A stretch of DNA of 55,236 nt from a virus. The DNA lies in the IMG/VR virus record IMGVR_UViG_3300028802_000019, positions 1-55,236 of that record; one strand, written 5' to 3'. Positions 30,678-38,665 of this stretch are shown one piece after another. The notes beneath the pieces were generated by a model, which had not been told where the DNA came from, ran no database searches, and saw only the letters and a list, made by a program, of their open reading frames with translations. Position 1 is the first letter of the stretch, and every line of letters starts with the position of its first letter. A program made the translations under genes and the position numbers.

Positions 30678-31572
30678 CGATACTCCAGCAGGTAGCTCGG
30701 TACGGACACGACGGACAGACCTTGCCCTCCGGTCCCGTCGCCCAGTCGGGGCGCTCGGGGAGGTGGCCGGTGCGCACACATTGTGACACTTCGTGCGCCA
30801 CGTTCAGGATGGGGGCGATGAAGCTCTTGTTGTAGTCCACCACGAACTCCTTGGTCTGCTGGTGGAACTTCGACTCGTAGATGAACACGATCTGCTCGTA
30901 GGCAGGCCAGGCCATCCACAGGTACAACTGGCCCTGGCGCATGTGCGACGAGAACGGGTGGTTGATGTCGCGCCAGATGTCCTCGGCCGACTGGCCGTCG
31001 AGGTACCGCTGGTACAGCCGGGGAGCTTCGAAGGCGAGCGTGCGGATGCCGATGGACTTGATCTCGATGAGGCTGCGGAACTCGGGGAGGTGGACGGCGC
31101 CATCGGCGTGGCCCTCCACCATGTAGCGCTCGTGGTGGAGCGGTAGCTCGCGGTACTCCAGGCGCTCGCTGCGACAGAACTGGCACTCGACCGGGGACTT
31201 GGCGTACCAGCGGTGGCCGCACTCCTTGCAGCGGAACCAACCGACGAGGCACCCCATCTCCCACAGCCAGGTCTGCCACTTGCCGTGGATGGCGTGGCCC
31301 TCAGCGAACACGTTGTTCATGCGGAAGCTGGGGTTGGCCGAGGTGACCTTGCCTGTGGGGGTGCCGACCAGGCGGTAGTAGTCGTGGCGCCCGCACCACT
31401 CGGGCTTGACCATGTCCGAGGGGTGCATGTACTTGTCGGAGTGGTCGTCGGGACGGGAGTCCGTCATCGTGCGCATCACGTGGCGCTCGATGTGGGGGAG
31501 CAGCAGCCCCGACTTCGATCGATACGTGTCTTTGAGCCGCCGTAGAGCGGTATGGCGCACGGTTCTTGTCAT
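30565..31572 (-). CDS. Cas4/RecB-like PD-(D/E)XK nuclease with metal-binding cysteines
   Basis: The 335-residue product contains GHADGAVHLPEFRSLIEIKSIG (Asp and the E-x-K of the PD-(D/E)XK site) in the middle, and C-terminal cysteines in KVCPSCPYRATCW that together with the N-terminal CGRHDYYRLVG cysteine fit the iron-sulphur cluster of Cas4/AddB-like exonucleases. A separate zinc-ribbon-like CKECGHRW..CQFC lies between. Such enzymes resect DNA ends. ATG 31572 overlaps the upstream stop as ATGA and falls in a TGTCATA site (31567-31573). It is close to RuvC and RecA-like genes. Confidence 0.8.
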   Translation of the reverse strand: MTRTVRHTALRRLKDTYRSKSGLLLPHIERHVMRTMTDSRPDDHSDKYMHPSDMVKPEWCGRHDYYRLVGTPTGKVTSANPSFRMNNVFAEGHAIHGKWQTWLWEMGCLVGWFRCKECGHRWYAKSPVECQFCRSERLEYRELPLHHERYMVEGHADGAVHLPEFRSLIEIKSIGIRTLAFEAPRLYQRYLDGQSAEDIWRDINHPFSSHMRQGQLYLWMAWPAYEQIVFIYESKFHQQTKEFVVDYNKSFIAPILNVAHEVSQCVRTGHLPERPDWATGPEGKVCPSCPYRATCWSIDEQRESAPDPTPKVRRAKPAVRKRALRDAAVRRTGDT

Positions 31573-31856
31573 AGTGGGAAGTCGTCCTCCTCAATCAGTA
31601 TCAGGCGGCGCTTCTTGCGGCCCATAGTGATGTGCAACGCAGGGATACGCCCATCGGAGAGGGCGTGCTTGCGCAGTTCCTCCCAGTCGTCCTCCTTGAT
31701 CGTGTACTGACGGTTGCCGGTGGTCTTCTGCTCCCAGAGAATGGCGGTCCCCTCTCGCACGTCGTTGCGCCGCAGCCATCCGCTGCCGCTGCCGCCAGTC
31801 AGGGCACCGCCACGGCGGCGAGCCAGGCGTCGCTCCTCCTTCTCCCACTCCTTCAC
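31569..31856 (-). CDS. Small PD-(D/E)XK nuclease-like protein (resolvase-type)
   Basis: The 95-residue product has ILWEQKTTGNRQYTIKEDDW followed by LRKHALSDGRIPALHI: the E-x-K motif followed by a helix and a conserved xIPALHI strand, as in short archaeal-type Hjc resolvases and phage VRR-like nucleases. The N-terminal half is basic. It overlaps both neighbours by four bases. Whether it is a functional nuclease or a DNA-binding remnant cannot be told; the acidic first motif (NDVREG) is only approximate. Confidence 0.6.
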   Translation of the reverse strand: MKEWEKEERRLARRRGGALTGGSGSGWLRRNDVREGTAILWEQKTTGNRQYTIKEDDWEELRKHALSDGRIPALHITMGRKKRRLILIEEDDFPL

Positions 31857-32074
31857 TCATCCAGCCAGACGATCCTGGTCTGCCCACCGTGGCCGTGGAC
31901 ATGCTCGACGGACTCCATGCCCCGCTCGTAGTGGACGACCGATGACGGCCACTGACTGACCCAGTGGAGCACCGCCACGTCATCGGAGAAGAGGACGCCC
32001 TCGGCCACCACGCCGGTCCCCGAGATCCCGGTGACATCGACGTCCCGATGCAGTTCGAACCGACGTGCAGTCAT
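31853..32074 (-). CDS. Hypothetical small protein
   Basis: A 73-residue protein, beta-rich (FELHRDVDVTGISGTGVVAEG then a VAVLHWVSQ strand and a TRIVWLDE end), coupled by four-base overlaps to both neighbours in the recombination operon. The fold looks like a small beta barrel. No function is recognised. Confidence 0.7.
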   Translation of the reverse strand: MTARRFELHRDVDVTGISGTGVVAEGVLFSDDVAVLHWVSQWPSSVVHYERGMESVEHVHGHGGQTRIVWLDE

Positions 32075-32310
32075 GGTTTCACCTCACCAACGACAAGGAA
32101 GTAGGCCTCGGCCAACTGGGCGCTCTGGTAGGGGGTCAGACCGGCGTCGGGGTCACCCTTGGCACACCAGTACTCGTGAGCGATGAGGTGACCGATGCCG
32201 CCGAGCACCTCGCGCAGCATGCACACTCGGTGGGCCTGGCGGGCACCCTCCTCGGTGTACAGCGTGGCCCAGTCCCCGGTGACCTCCTCCTCGCACAACG
32301 GACAGGTCAT
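32071..32310 (-). CDS. Small zinc-binding protein
   Basis: A 79-residue product starting MTCPLCEEEV, with AHRVC near residue 30 and AHEYWC near 49, so one zinc site from C-x2-C and C/H pairs is likely. The middle is helical (LREVLGGIGHLIAHE). Coupled to the RecA-like gene by an overlap of four bases. The function is not recognised. Confidence 0.68.
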   Translation of the reverse strand: MTCPLCEEEVTGDWATLYTEEGARQAHRVCMLREVLGGIGHLIAHEYWCAKGDPDAGLTPYQSAQLAEAYFLVVGEVKP

Positions 32311-33365
32311 GACTTCTTCACCCGACGCTTGGGCCGCGGTGCCTGCTCCTCGACTGGGACACCGAGGAGCAGGCGCCGCACCTCTGTGTCTACTGCACGA
32401 CGGAGGTCGAGATCCTCACGAAGGGCTTGGAGCACGGGTTCCTTGCCGGTCCACCGCTGGTCGTTGTAGTGGTACTGGTTCGTCGTACGGGTGATCACGT
32501 CGTAGGTGAGGGCGATGTTGAACACCTGGCCGACGTCGTCGTACATGCCCTTGCGGAACGGCATGTGGTCAGTGAAGTAGAAGGGTGTGACACCGACCCG
32601 CTCCGGTGGAGCCGTCTTGTTCTTCATGCCGCGGGCCTTGATGTTGAGGCCGACCTTGACCTTGGACTCCTTGTCCTCGATCCACCCGTCGCGGGCCACC
32701 TCGATGCGGGTGAAGTAGCTGAAGTTCTTGCCCTTGCCTCCGGGCGTGGTGCGAGGGTCACCGAAGACGACGCCGACGCGGTCGCGCCACTGGTTGATGA
32801 TCAGGCACAGGCAGTCGCGCTCGCCCTCCTTGCGCCGCTGGGCCGGGGGTGACTTGCGCATCAGCTTGTTGGTCAGCCGTGCCCCGAGGCCGACCACCCA
32901 CTGGTCCATGTCGCCCTCGCCCTCGGAGGTCGGTATCAAAGCCGGGTATGAGTCGAGCACCACGGCGTCCACCGACTGGGTGTCGAGCGCCTCGATCATC
33001 ACCTCGTAGGCCTCCTCCATGATGTTGGTCTGCGCCAGCACCATCCGGTCGTTGTCCACGCCCAGCGCCTCGGCCCACACCTTGTCGTAGTCCTCGCTGG
33101 CGACCCACAGCGCCCGATACTCAGGGTTGAGGGTCATGTTGGCGGCGATCGTCTTCAGCGCCAGCACCGTCTTGCCGTGGCTCTCGTTGCCGATGATCTC
33201 GTTCCAGCAGTTGAGCGGCCAGCCACCGCCGAGCATCAGGTCGAAGCTGAGGCTGCCGGTGGTGACGCGGCGGAAGGTCGGGATGCTGCTGGCGTAGACC
33301 AGCACCTCGGCCTTCAGCCGCTTGTTGACGCGGGTGATGAGGGCGTCGATCTCCGTGCTGCTCAT
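32307..33365 (-). CDS. RecA/UvsX-like recombinase
   Basis: The 352-residue product has the RecA core: GGGWPLNCWNEIIG leads to Walker A GNESHGKT (residues 59-66), a central ALWVASEDYDKVW strand, Walker B in AVVLDSYPAL, and LCLIINQWRDRVG at the DNA-binding L2/allosteric region. The C-terminus is basic (APRPKRRVKKS). It should form filaments on ssDNA and promote strand exchange with the ssDNA-binding protein and the nearby nucleases. ATG 33365 has GGGGAA 7 bases upstream. Confidence 0.83.
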   Translation of the reverse strand: MSSTEIDALITRVNKRLKAEVLVYASSIPTFRRVTTGSLSFDLMLGGGWPLNCWNEIIGNESHGKTVLALKTIAANMTLNPEYRALWVASEDYDKVWAEALGVDNDRMVLAQTNIMEEAYEVMIEALDTQSVDAVVLDSYPALIPTSEGEGDMDQWVVGLGARLTNKLMRKSPPAQRRKEGERDCLCLIINQWRDRVGVVFGDPRTTPGGKGKNFSYFTRIEVARDGWIEDKESKVKVGLNIKARGMKNKTAPPERVGVTPFYFTDHMPFRKGMYDDVGQVFNIALTYDVITRTTNQYHYNDQRWTGKEPVLQALREDLDLRRAVDTEVRRLLLGVPVEEQAPRPKRRVKKS

Positions 33366-33389
33366 GGTTCCCCTGACGAAAGAGCGGGG

Positions 33390-33779
33390 TCAGCCCTGCC
33401 AGGTGGCCTGGAGACCCTGCGTGAACAATCCGTTGTAGCCGCACTGGAAGCAGTGCGGTGCCGGTGGAGGGCCACGACGGGCGCCCTCGGTGCGGCTGTA
33501 GTACTGGTCCGACCCACACTCGGGGCACGGCTCACGGTCAACCCGGTGAGCCTTGCCGCCCCGCCAATGCTGCATCGCCCCCCACAGATTCTCGGTGGTC
33601 ACCGGAGGTAGCTGCTGCTGTTGCGGGATGGGCTGGTTGAACAGACTGAGTTGCTGCTGTGGTGGGTATCCGGGGCGTGCCACCTGCTGTGGTGGGGCTG
33701 CTGGGGCGGGCGGACGTCCCACAGCACCACCACGGGCTGCCGCCATCTTGCGCTGGTACCAGGAGGCCGAGTCAGACAT
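33390..33779 (-). CDS. Zinc-ribbon protein with Pro/Gln-rich N-terminus
   Basis: A 129-residue protein: residues 1-70 are Pro/Gln/Ala-rich and disordered, then residues about 84-115 have CPECGSDQYY and CFQCGYNG, a canonical zinc ribbon of C-x2-C type. It lies between the DNA polymerase and RecA-like genes, where a small accessory of the replisome or transcription machinery would be at home. ATG 33779 overlaps the 61-residue gene by 8 bases. Confidence 0.75.
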   Translation of the reverse strand: MSDSASWYQRKMAAARGGAVGRPPAPAAPPQQVARPGYPPQQQLSLFNQPIPQQQQLPPVTTENLWGAMQHWRGGKAHRVDREPCPECGSDQYYSRTEGARRGPPPAPHCFQCGYNGLFTQGLQATWQG

Positions 33780-33957
33780 CGCAGGACAAGGCGCACACGG
33801 CGTCAGCGAAGAACGACAGGAGCGCCCCGGCGATGCCCTGGGTGAGCATCTCCTCGGACTCCGCGGTGGGCAGGGAGGCGACGATCTGTTGAGCGTAGTC
33901 GTCGGCCAACGGGACGACCTTCTCAGCCACTGTGCTCACCTGAGTGGGCATGGACAT
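33772..33957 (-). CDS. Hypothetical small protein
   Basis: A 61-residue protein (ATG 33957) with a helical, Ala-rich body (EKVVPLADDYAQQIVASL then GIAGALLSFFADAVCALSC). The hydrophobic C-terminal half could be a weak membrane or dimer helix. It lies just downstream of the DNA polymerase gene, 12 bases away. No function recognised. Confidence 0.6.
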   Translation of the reverse strand: MSMPTQVSTVAEKVVPLADDYAQQIVASLPTAESEEMLTQGIAGALLSFFADAVCALSCDV

Positions 33958-33969
33958 GATCGTACGACC

Positions 33970-36066
33970 TCACTTCGCGCCCTTCGCTGCCGCCCACGTA
34001 TACCCCACCTTTGCAGACACTATGAGAGGGACCGGCCCGAGTATGGGATCCCCCTCGCTGTTGGTGACCCCCGACATCGTCTCGACAACCAGGGGCAACG
34101 TCTCAAACACGTGTCGTTCATCGCAACGGATCACCACCTCGTCGTGTACCTGCATGATCATCTGGGCCGGTAGTTCCTGGAGCTTGGGGTAGAGATTGAG
34201 CATGGCCATCTTGGCTATGTTGCTAGCAAAGCCCTGGATGCGGGCGTTGACCGCCTGTCGTTCGGCGTGCATCCGCGTGCCGTCGTGGTTCTCGTAGAGC
34301 ATGGGGAGCCGCCGCAGCCTGCCCACCGGAGGGATGACCACGTGCGGAGGCTTGGTGCCGTCAGCGAGATCCCCGGCCCTGCGAGCGCGCTCCAGGAGCT
34401 TGCGCTTCCAAGGCTCCAACCCGGCGAAGGTGGCGTAGTACCTGCGTATCAACTGCTTCGCCCGCTGGAGGGAGCAGTGGGCGACGAAGGCGATGCGGGC
34501 GGGGCCAGCACCATAGAGGACGGCGAAGTTCTGCGTCTTGCCGACCGAGCGCTGCTCCTCGGAGACGTCATCGAGTTCGACCTGGAACATGGCCGAGGCC
34601 GCGGAGCGGTGGATGTCCTCGCCGCGACGGAACACGGCCAGCATCTCGGGGTCGCGGGACTCGTAGGCGGCGCAGCGCAGTTCCACCTGGTCGTAGTCAG
34701 CCACGATCAGGAGGTGGCCGGGACCGGCCACGAACAACTGGCGGATCGAGGTGCGGCCCTTCTGCTCACGCGGTAGCTGCTGGGGGTTGGGCGCCGAGCA
34801 GGACAGGCGCCCCGTCTTGGTGCCGTGCTGCTTGAAGCCGGTATGGATCCGCTGCGTACCATCGGTATGCGGTTGGAGGTAGGTCTGGAAGCCCTCGATG
34901 AAAGTGCCCCGGAGCTTCTCCAACCCGGACCACTCCAGTAGCAGGGTCGCCATCGGGTTACCGCGGTTGGCGTAGTAGTCCAGCACCGCCTTGGTGACCT
35001 GGGGTACCTCGGTCTTCTCGGTGTAGCTGAGGGGCTGCAAGCCCTGGGTCTCCAACTGCACCTTGTTGGAGAGGCCGACCGGGATGGGCTTGGGGGTGCC
35101 GTGCTTGTCCCTGATCTGCTGGCCGAACATAACCCAGCGCTTGGCCTCGGTGTTGGACAGGGAGAACTCGTCCCCGGCCAGGCCCGCCGCCTCCTGCTCG
35201 ATCTCGTGGATGCGTCCGAGCAGGTCGGCCTTGACCTGTTCCATCTCGGCCAGGTCCACCGGGAACCCCTCGTACTCCATGTCGATGAGCACGGGGTACA
35301 GCGACATCTCAAAGTCGTAGACGGGGAGTAGCCGCTTGCGCCTCAGGATCTCGTGGTCGCGCTGGAACAGCAGCCAGGCATACCTGAGATCCTTACACAG
35401 GTATCGAGCGACCTCATCGAGGCCGAAGTTGGCGACGTCCTGCTTGCCGAGATCGGGGTAGATCGAGCGCCGCTCCCGCGACCAGCCGAAGGTCGAGTAG
35501 GTCAGGGGCTTCAGGCCGTACTCGATCAAGTTCTCGTTGAGCACATGCCGAGCGATGATCGTGTCGTGGTACGGCCCTGGCGGCATGGCGTCGTAGTACT
35601 TGCGCAGGCTCTGGATATCGAACTTGACGTTCGATCCGATCTTGGCGCGGCCCGAGAACATCAGCGGGCGGATGAGATCGGCCACGTCACCGGGCGGTAG
35701 CTGCGCTGGCGGGTCGGCGTAGACCGTGGGCACGGTGACGTCCACCATGCGGTGGCTGGGCTGGTGGGTGGTCGGCGTCCAGTGACGCGGGTCGTCCTCG
35801 GGGTAGAGCAGGTGGGCAGCGCGCTTGATCTTGTGCTCGCGCTCGATCACGACGCCCTTGGGGTGCTCCACGGGGATCAGGTAGGCCTCGGCGTAGGAAC
35901 CGAGGCCTACCCAACGCACCCGGTTGGAGACGGGCGTCCCCATTGTTGTCTCCAAGTCGAGCACGAACGCATCGCGCCGTTCCAGGGACCGCACCGCCCC
36001 TCGTACCTCGTCAGCAGTGAGGAGGACGTGAGGAACGTACGGATCATTCAGCCACGGGCCGCGCAC
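33970..36066 (-). CDS. Family A DNA polymerase with 3'-5' exonuclease
   Basis: The 698-residue product begins at GTG 36066, 3 bases after the SSB stop. Exonuclease motif FVLDLETT (residue about 35) marks the 3'-5' proofreading domain. The polymerase palm has motif A VADYDQVELR (about 455), motif B RSVGKTQNFAVLYG (about 507; the Phe in the Tyr/Phe selector position favours dNTPs over ddNTPs) and motif C QVHDEVV (about 637). This is the phage replicative DNA polymerase, in the class of T7-like and many actinophage PolA-type enzymes. No 5'-3' exonuclease domain is present. SSB is its immediate upstream neighbour. Confidence 0.93.
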   Translation of the reverse strand: MRGPWLNDPYVPHVLLTADEVRGAVRSLERRDAFVLDLETTMGTPVSNRVRWVGLGSYAEAYLIPVEHPKGVVIEREHKIKRAAHLLYPEDDPRHWTPTTHQPSHRMVDVTVPTVYADPPAQLPPGDVADLIRPLMFSGRAKIGSNVKFDIQSLRKYYDAMPPGPYHDTIIARHVLNENLIEYGLKPLTYSTFGWSRERRSIYPDLGKQDVANFGLDEVARYLCKDLRYAWLLFQRDHEILRRKRLLPVYDFEMSLYPVLIDMEYEGFPVDLAEMEQVKADLLGRIHEIEQEAAGLAGDEFSLSNTEAKRWVMFGQQIRDKHGTPKPIPVGLSNKVQLETQGLQPLSYTEKTEVPQVTKAVLDYYANRGNPMATLLLEWSGLEKLRGTFIEGFQTYLQPHTDGTQRIHTGFKQHGTKTGRLSCSAPNPQQLPREQKGRTSIRQLFVAGPGHLLIVADYDQVELRCAAYESRDPEMLAVFRRGEDIHRSAASAMFQVELDDVSEEQRSVGKTQNFAVLYGAGPARIAFVAHCSLQRAKQLIRRYYATFAGLEPWKRKLLERARRAGDLADGTKPPHVVIPPVGRLRRLPMLYENHDGTRMHAERQAVNARIQGFASNIAKMAMLNLYPKLQELPAQMIMQVHDEVVIRCDERHVFETLPLVVETMSGVTNSEGDPILGPVPLIVSAKVGYTWAAAKGAK

Positions 36067-36069
36067 CGC

Positions 36070-36858
36070 TCAGTCGTCGTAGTCTTCGTCGGCCAGTTCC
36101 GCAGCCAGATCGCGCAGTTCCTTCACCGTGGGCACCGAGATGATCTCGGGGGTGTAGCGCTCGATGGCGTCGAACTCAGCCTGGTCGGGGACGGTGACGT
36201 CGTAGTCCTCCTCCAGCGAGGAGGCACGGATCGGGGAGATGTTGTACTGCACGGTGCCGCCGCGGCCACCGGCCCCCGACTTCGACACCATGAAGAAGCC
36301 CTTGGTCAGGGGGGCGATCTTGGCGTCGTTGGAGTAGGCCTTCAGCACGTTGTAGATGCGGGGCTGGGCGTCCCACGACTTCAGCAGCAACTGCCCGTCG
36401 TCACCGATGATGGCGATGTTGAAGGCAGCCACCGCCTGGGGCTTCTCCCCGATCTTGCAGAGCGGGCAGTCCTTGCCGTCGAACGACTTCAAGCAGGTGT
36501 AGGCGCGGACGTTGCGCTTGCCTGGGGTGGTCGAGGCCCGCTCTATCCAGTGGCGCTTGAAGTTGACATAGGGGAGGTCATCGAGGAACTTGACGAACTG
36601 CGTGTTCTCGTCGGGCTTGAACGTCTGGGCGTAGTCCGACGTGGAGTCCATCTGCTTCTGGGCCTCGGTCCACCCACCGCGCAGCGCTGGCTTGGCCTCA
36701 CCGTTGCCCTCGGCGGCGGTGTTGGTGGCCCGCAGTCGAGCGCGGGCCTTCTTGACCTTGGGATCATCCTCGACGTCAACGGTGTTGACGTCGTCGTCCT
36801 CATACTCGGGTTCGGGAACCGGAGCGGGGCGGGGACGAGCAGGTCGCTTCGATGGCAT
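36070..36858 (-). CDS. ssb: Single-stranded DNA-binding protein (gp32-like)
   Basis: A 262-residue protein: a charged N-terminal linker (residues 1-90), an OB-like middle in which a zinc site is likely (YTCLKSFDGKDCPLCKIG), and an acidic tail ending AAELADEDYDD. The acidic tail and the zinc-containing DNA-binding core are the hallmarks of T4 gp32-type ssDNA-binding proteins. It lies directly upstream of the DNA polymerase in the same operon. ATG 36858 is preceded by GAGGTAG. Confidence 0.78.
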   Translation of the reverse strand: MPSKRPARPRPAPVPEPEYEDDDVNTVDVEDDPKVKKARARLRATNTAAEGNGEAKPALRGGWTEAQKQMDSTSDYAQTFKPDENTQFVKFLDDLPYVNFKRHWIERASTTPGKRNVRAYTCLKSFDGKDCPLCKIGEKPQAVAAFNIAIIGDDGQLLLKSWDAQPRIYNVLKAYSNDAKIAPLTKGFFMVSKSGAGGRGGTVQYNISPIRASSLEEDYDVTVPDQAEFDAIERYTPEIISVPTVKELRDLAAELADEDYDD

Positions 36859-36894
36859 TGCATCTACCTCATGTTGTGATAGTTGGGTATGTGA

Positions 36895-37332
36895 TCACCC
36901 GGCCAGTTCTTCGAACCGTCGAGCTACGTCGGCACAGAACGCAGGCGTCGGAGGCTCCTTGTTGAGCAGCACCCTGTGCTTCTGCGCCGTGGCGAGAATA
37001 GCCTCGATCTGCTCACGCGTCCAGAGACGCTTGCCCTTGTCAGAGCGACCGGCAGCGACCGGACGGACGGTGCGCGGTCCTCGGATCCCCGAGCGCGGTA
37101 ACAGGCTCATCGCCTCCCAGGCGCGGATCGATTGCACGCTGTATCCAAGTGCCTTGGCGAGGTGGGAGATCGTGAAGAACTCCCGCTTCTCGCCGTTGAC
37201 CTTGTAGTAGACGGGCTTGGCGTCCCAGTCGTTGATCTCGACCGGTGGCTTCTTCTTCCCCCTGTTCACAGGGGGCTTCTTGCCGGGGTAGTCCAGGTCA
37301 CTGAACCGCTCTTCAACAATGGTGTCACTCAC
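36895..37332 (-). CDS. MerR-like HTH transcription regulator
   Basis: The 145-residue product has a winged HTH: EFFTISHLAKALGYSVQSIRAWEAMSLLP (residues about 52-80), then GKRLWTREQIEAILATAQK, as in MerR/excisionase-type DNA binders. The first 45 residues are basic and Pro-rich. It overlaps the C2H2 gene by 8 bases and precedes SSB and polymerase, so it may control the replication operon. Confidence 0.78.
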   Translation of the reverse strand: MSDTIVEERFSDLDYPGKKPPVNRGKKKPPVEINDWDAKPVYYKVNGEKREFFTISHLAKALGYSVQSIRAWEAMSLLPRSGIRGPRTVRPVAAGRSDKGKRLWTREQIEAILATAQKHRVLLNKEPPTPAFCADVARRFEELAG

Positions 37333-37696
37333 TTCGTATCTTCTCCAGGAACTCTCGGGTGGTCTCCCGCCATTGGATCAGCGGGACGACTGCGTTGACG
37401 GGGATGCTGCCTCCGGGCCACAGCACCATGACCACGGTGGTCATGATGTCGTCGGTGGTCCAGTCCAGATCGATTCGGTTCTTCTTGGGCCGGTGCTGGA
37501 CCGACCCGTTGGCTGAGGCGATGCCGTGCTGGTTCTTGCGATGGTTGCCCAGGGCACCGGCCGTGCGGTACTGCTTGCCGCACTCGGGGCAAGGCCGCGG
37601 CTCGCGGTGGGAGGTCATGTGGCCCTGCAAGGCCAGTCGCGTGGCGAACGCCTTGTCGCAGGTGCCCACCGTGCAGGCGAACTCTTCGTCGCTCAT
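37325..37696 (-). CDS. Two-finger C2H2 zinc-finger protein
   Basis: The 123-residue product carries two classical C2H2 fingers: C8-x4-C13-x12-H26-x3-H30 and C36-x2-C39-x12-H52-x4-H57, joined by a short SHREPRP linker, with hydrophobic residues at the usual core positions (F17, L23; Y43, L49). The C-terminal 60 residues form another alpha/beta piece without a clear match. C2H2 fingers are rare in bacteria (the Ros/MucR type is single-fingered), so this phage pair is unusual. It probably binds DNA and may regulate the neighbouring replication genes. Confidence 0.84.
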   Translation of the reverse strand: MSDEEFACTVGTCDKAFATRLALQGHMTSHREPRPCPECGKQYRTAGALGNHRKNQHGIASANGSVQHRPKKNRIDLDWTTDDIMTTVVMVLWPGGSIPVNAVVPLIQWRETTREFLEKIRSE

Positions 37697-38049
37697 GCCG
37701 ACAACTCCTTGACCTTCGTCTCAGCCTTGCGCCTGGTCGTGCGCTGCTCTTGCAGGCGCTGCACCAGCAGCATCACTCGGAACGCCGCCCGGTCGGGGCG
37801 GGTGCCCTTCGGGTACTTGTACCGGTCGGGGTAGACGTAGCTGCGCGTGACCAGTTGCCCGTAGGTGCCGATCACGTCGCGCCGCTCGGTGCCGCAGCGC
37901 TCGCAGCGCAGCGTCAGTGGACTGCCCATCTCGGTGTTCCAGGTGCTGTCGTAGTCGTGCCATGCATGGCCCAAGGTGTTGCAGCGGAGGTAGCCCAACC
38001 GCTCGTGATCGGCCGTGCTCATGACGGCTGCCGCCAGTTGATCAGTCAT
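37693..38049 (-). CDS. Zinc-binding protein, possibly regulatory
   Basis: A 118-residue product with CNTLGHAW (C/H) and CERCGTERR, one probable zinc site, and a basic C-terminal helix (QRLQEQRTTRRKAETKVKELSA). ATG 38049 has GGAG 6 bases upstream. It is the second gene of the minus-strand unit that begins at 38585, and overlaps the C2H2 gene by four bases. A palindrome TGATAT-CGCC-ATATCA lies in the intergenic space above it (38072-38087). Confidence 0.7.
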   Translation of the reverse strand: MTDQLAAAVMSTADHERLGYLRCNTLGHAWHDYDSTWNTEMGSPLTLRCERCGTERRDVIGTYGQLVTRSYVYPDRYKYPKGTRPDRAAFRVMLLVQRLQEQRTTRRKAETKVKELSA

Positions 38050-38071
38050 GTTGCTCCAGTTGTGTGTCCCA

Positions 38072-38087
38072 GTGATATCGCCATATC
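38072..38087. promoter_or_regulatory. Inverted repeat in the 38050-38108 gap
   Basis: TGATATCGCCATATCA is a perfect 6-bp inverted repeat with a four-base centre, in the AT-rich gap between two minus-strand genes. It could be an operator for a dimeric regulator such as the adjacent HTH or zinc-finger proteins. Confidence 0.35.
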
Positions 38088-38108
38088 AGACGATGGTAAC
38101 TAGTAACC

Positions 38109-38585
38109 CTACTCTTCCACCAGATAGAAGGCGAAGTTCTCCGACCGGTTCCAGCACGCCTCCATCTCCTCGTCGGTGATCGTGCCGTCGAAGTTGGCAG
38201 CAAGCACAGCGTCCTCGTTGACGACGCGGACAGTTTCGGTGCATAGCTCGACCAGCCCCTTGCGCTCCAACAAGGCCATCACCTTGTCGGCGTCGAGGGC
38301 GGTGACCTCGCGGCGTACACGACGTATGCCGGTGACCTGTTTCTCGGTCAGCTTGCCGGTGGCGTTGTAGCTGGCGAAGGTCAGCGGCTCGTTGAGGTTG
38401 AGGATCCGGTGCCCACCCTCCTGAGGGGCGCCCACCTCGGCCAGCAAGGCCATGAACTCGGCCTTGTACCGGTTCTCGTGGGCGGTGGCGCGCTCACGCG
38501 CCGAGCGGTTGAGCAGGTACTCGGACACCTCATTGTCCAGGTCGTGGGCGGTCGGGACGGCGGGGCGGCGGATCTTGCGTGGCAT
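38109..38585 (-). CDS. Hypothetical DNA-associated protein
   Basis: A 158-residue protein starting at ATG 38585. The middle (YNATGKLTEKQVTGIRRVRREV then ALDADKVMALLERKGLVELC) looks like a helical, possibly HTH-containing core with a basic patch. It is the first gene of the minus-strand replication operon and diverges from the Topo VI A-like gene. No good Shine-Dalgarno is visible before ATG 38585, so it may be leaderless or start from an unrecognised site. Confidence 0.65.
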   Translation of the reverse strand: MPRKIRRPAVPTAHDLDNEVSEYLLNRSARERATAHENRYKAEFMALLAEVGAPQEGGHRILNLNEPLTFASYNATGKLTEKQVTGIRRVRREVTALDADKVMALLERKGLVELCTETVRVVNEDAVLAANFDGTITDEEMEACWNRSENFAFYLVEE

Positions 38586-38643
38586 GGGGGGACGGTAGAT
38601 GAAGTGGTTGTGTCTAGCAAGTGCGTGTGGTTGACTGGTCCAC

Positions 38644-38655
38644 AACCGAACCGAA
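38644..38655 (+). promoter_or_regulatory. AACCGAACCGAA leader of the Topo VI A-like gene
   Basis: The core element ACCGAACCGA lies ten to twenty bases before ATG 38666, with GGAG between. It is the same element as at 2176, 3655, 4058 and 8467. The -10 hexamer of this promoter is not evident; TAGCAA at 38616-38621 is a weak candidate. Confidence 0.5.
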
Positions 38656-38665
38656 TGGAGTCACC

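Noticed and set aside
30180-30779. Longer start for the 165-residue gene at 30779
   Set aside because: The extension is Arg/Pro-rich, overlaps more than 200 bases of the Cas4-like gene and lacks a Shine-Dalgarno; ATG 30677 has GGAG.
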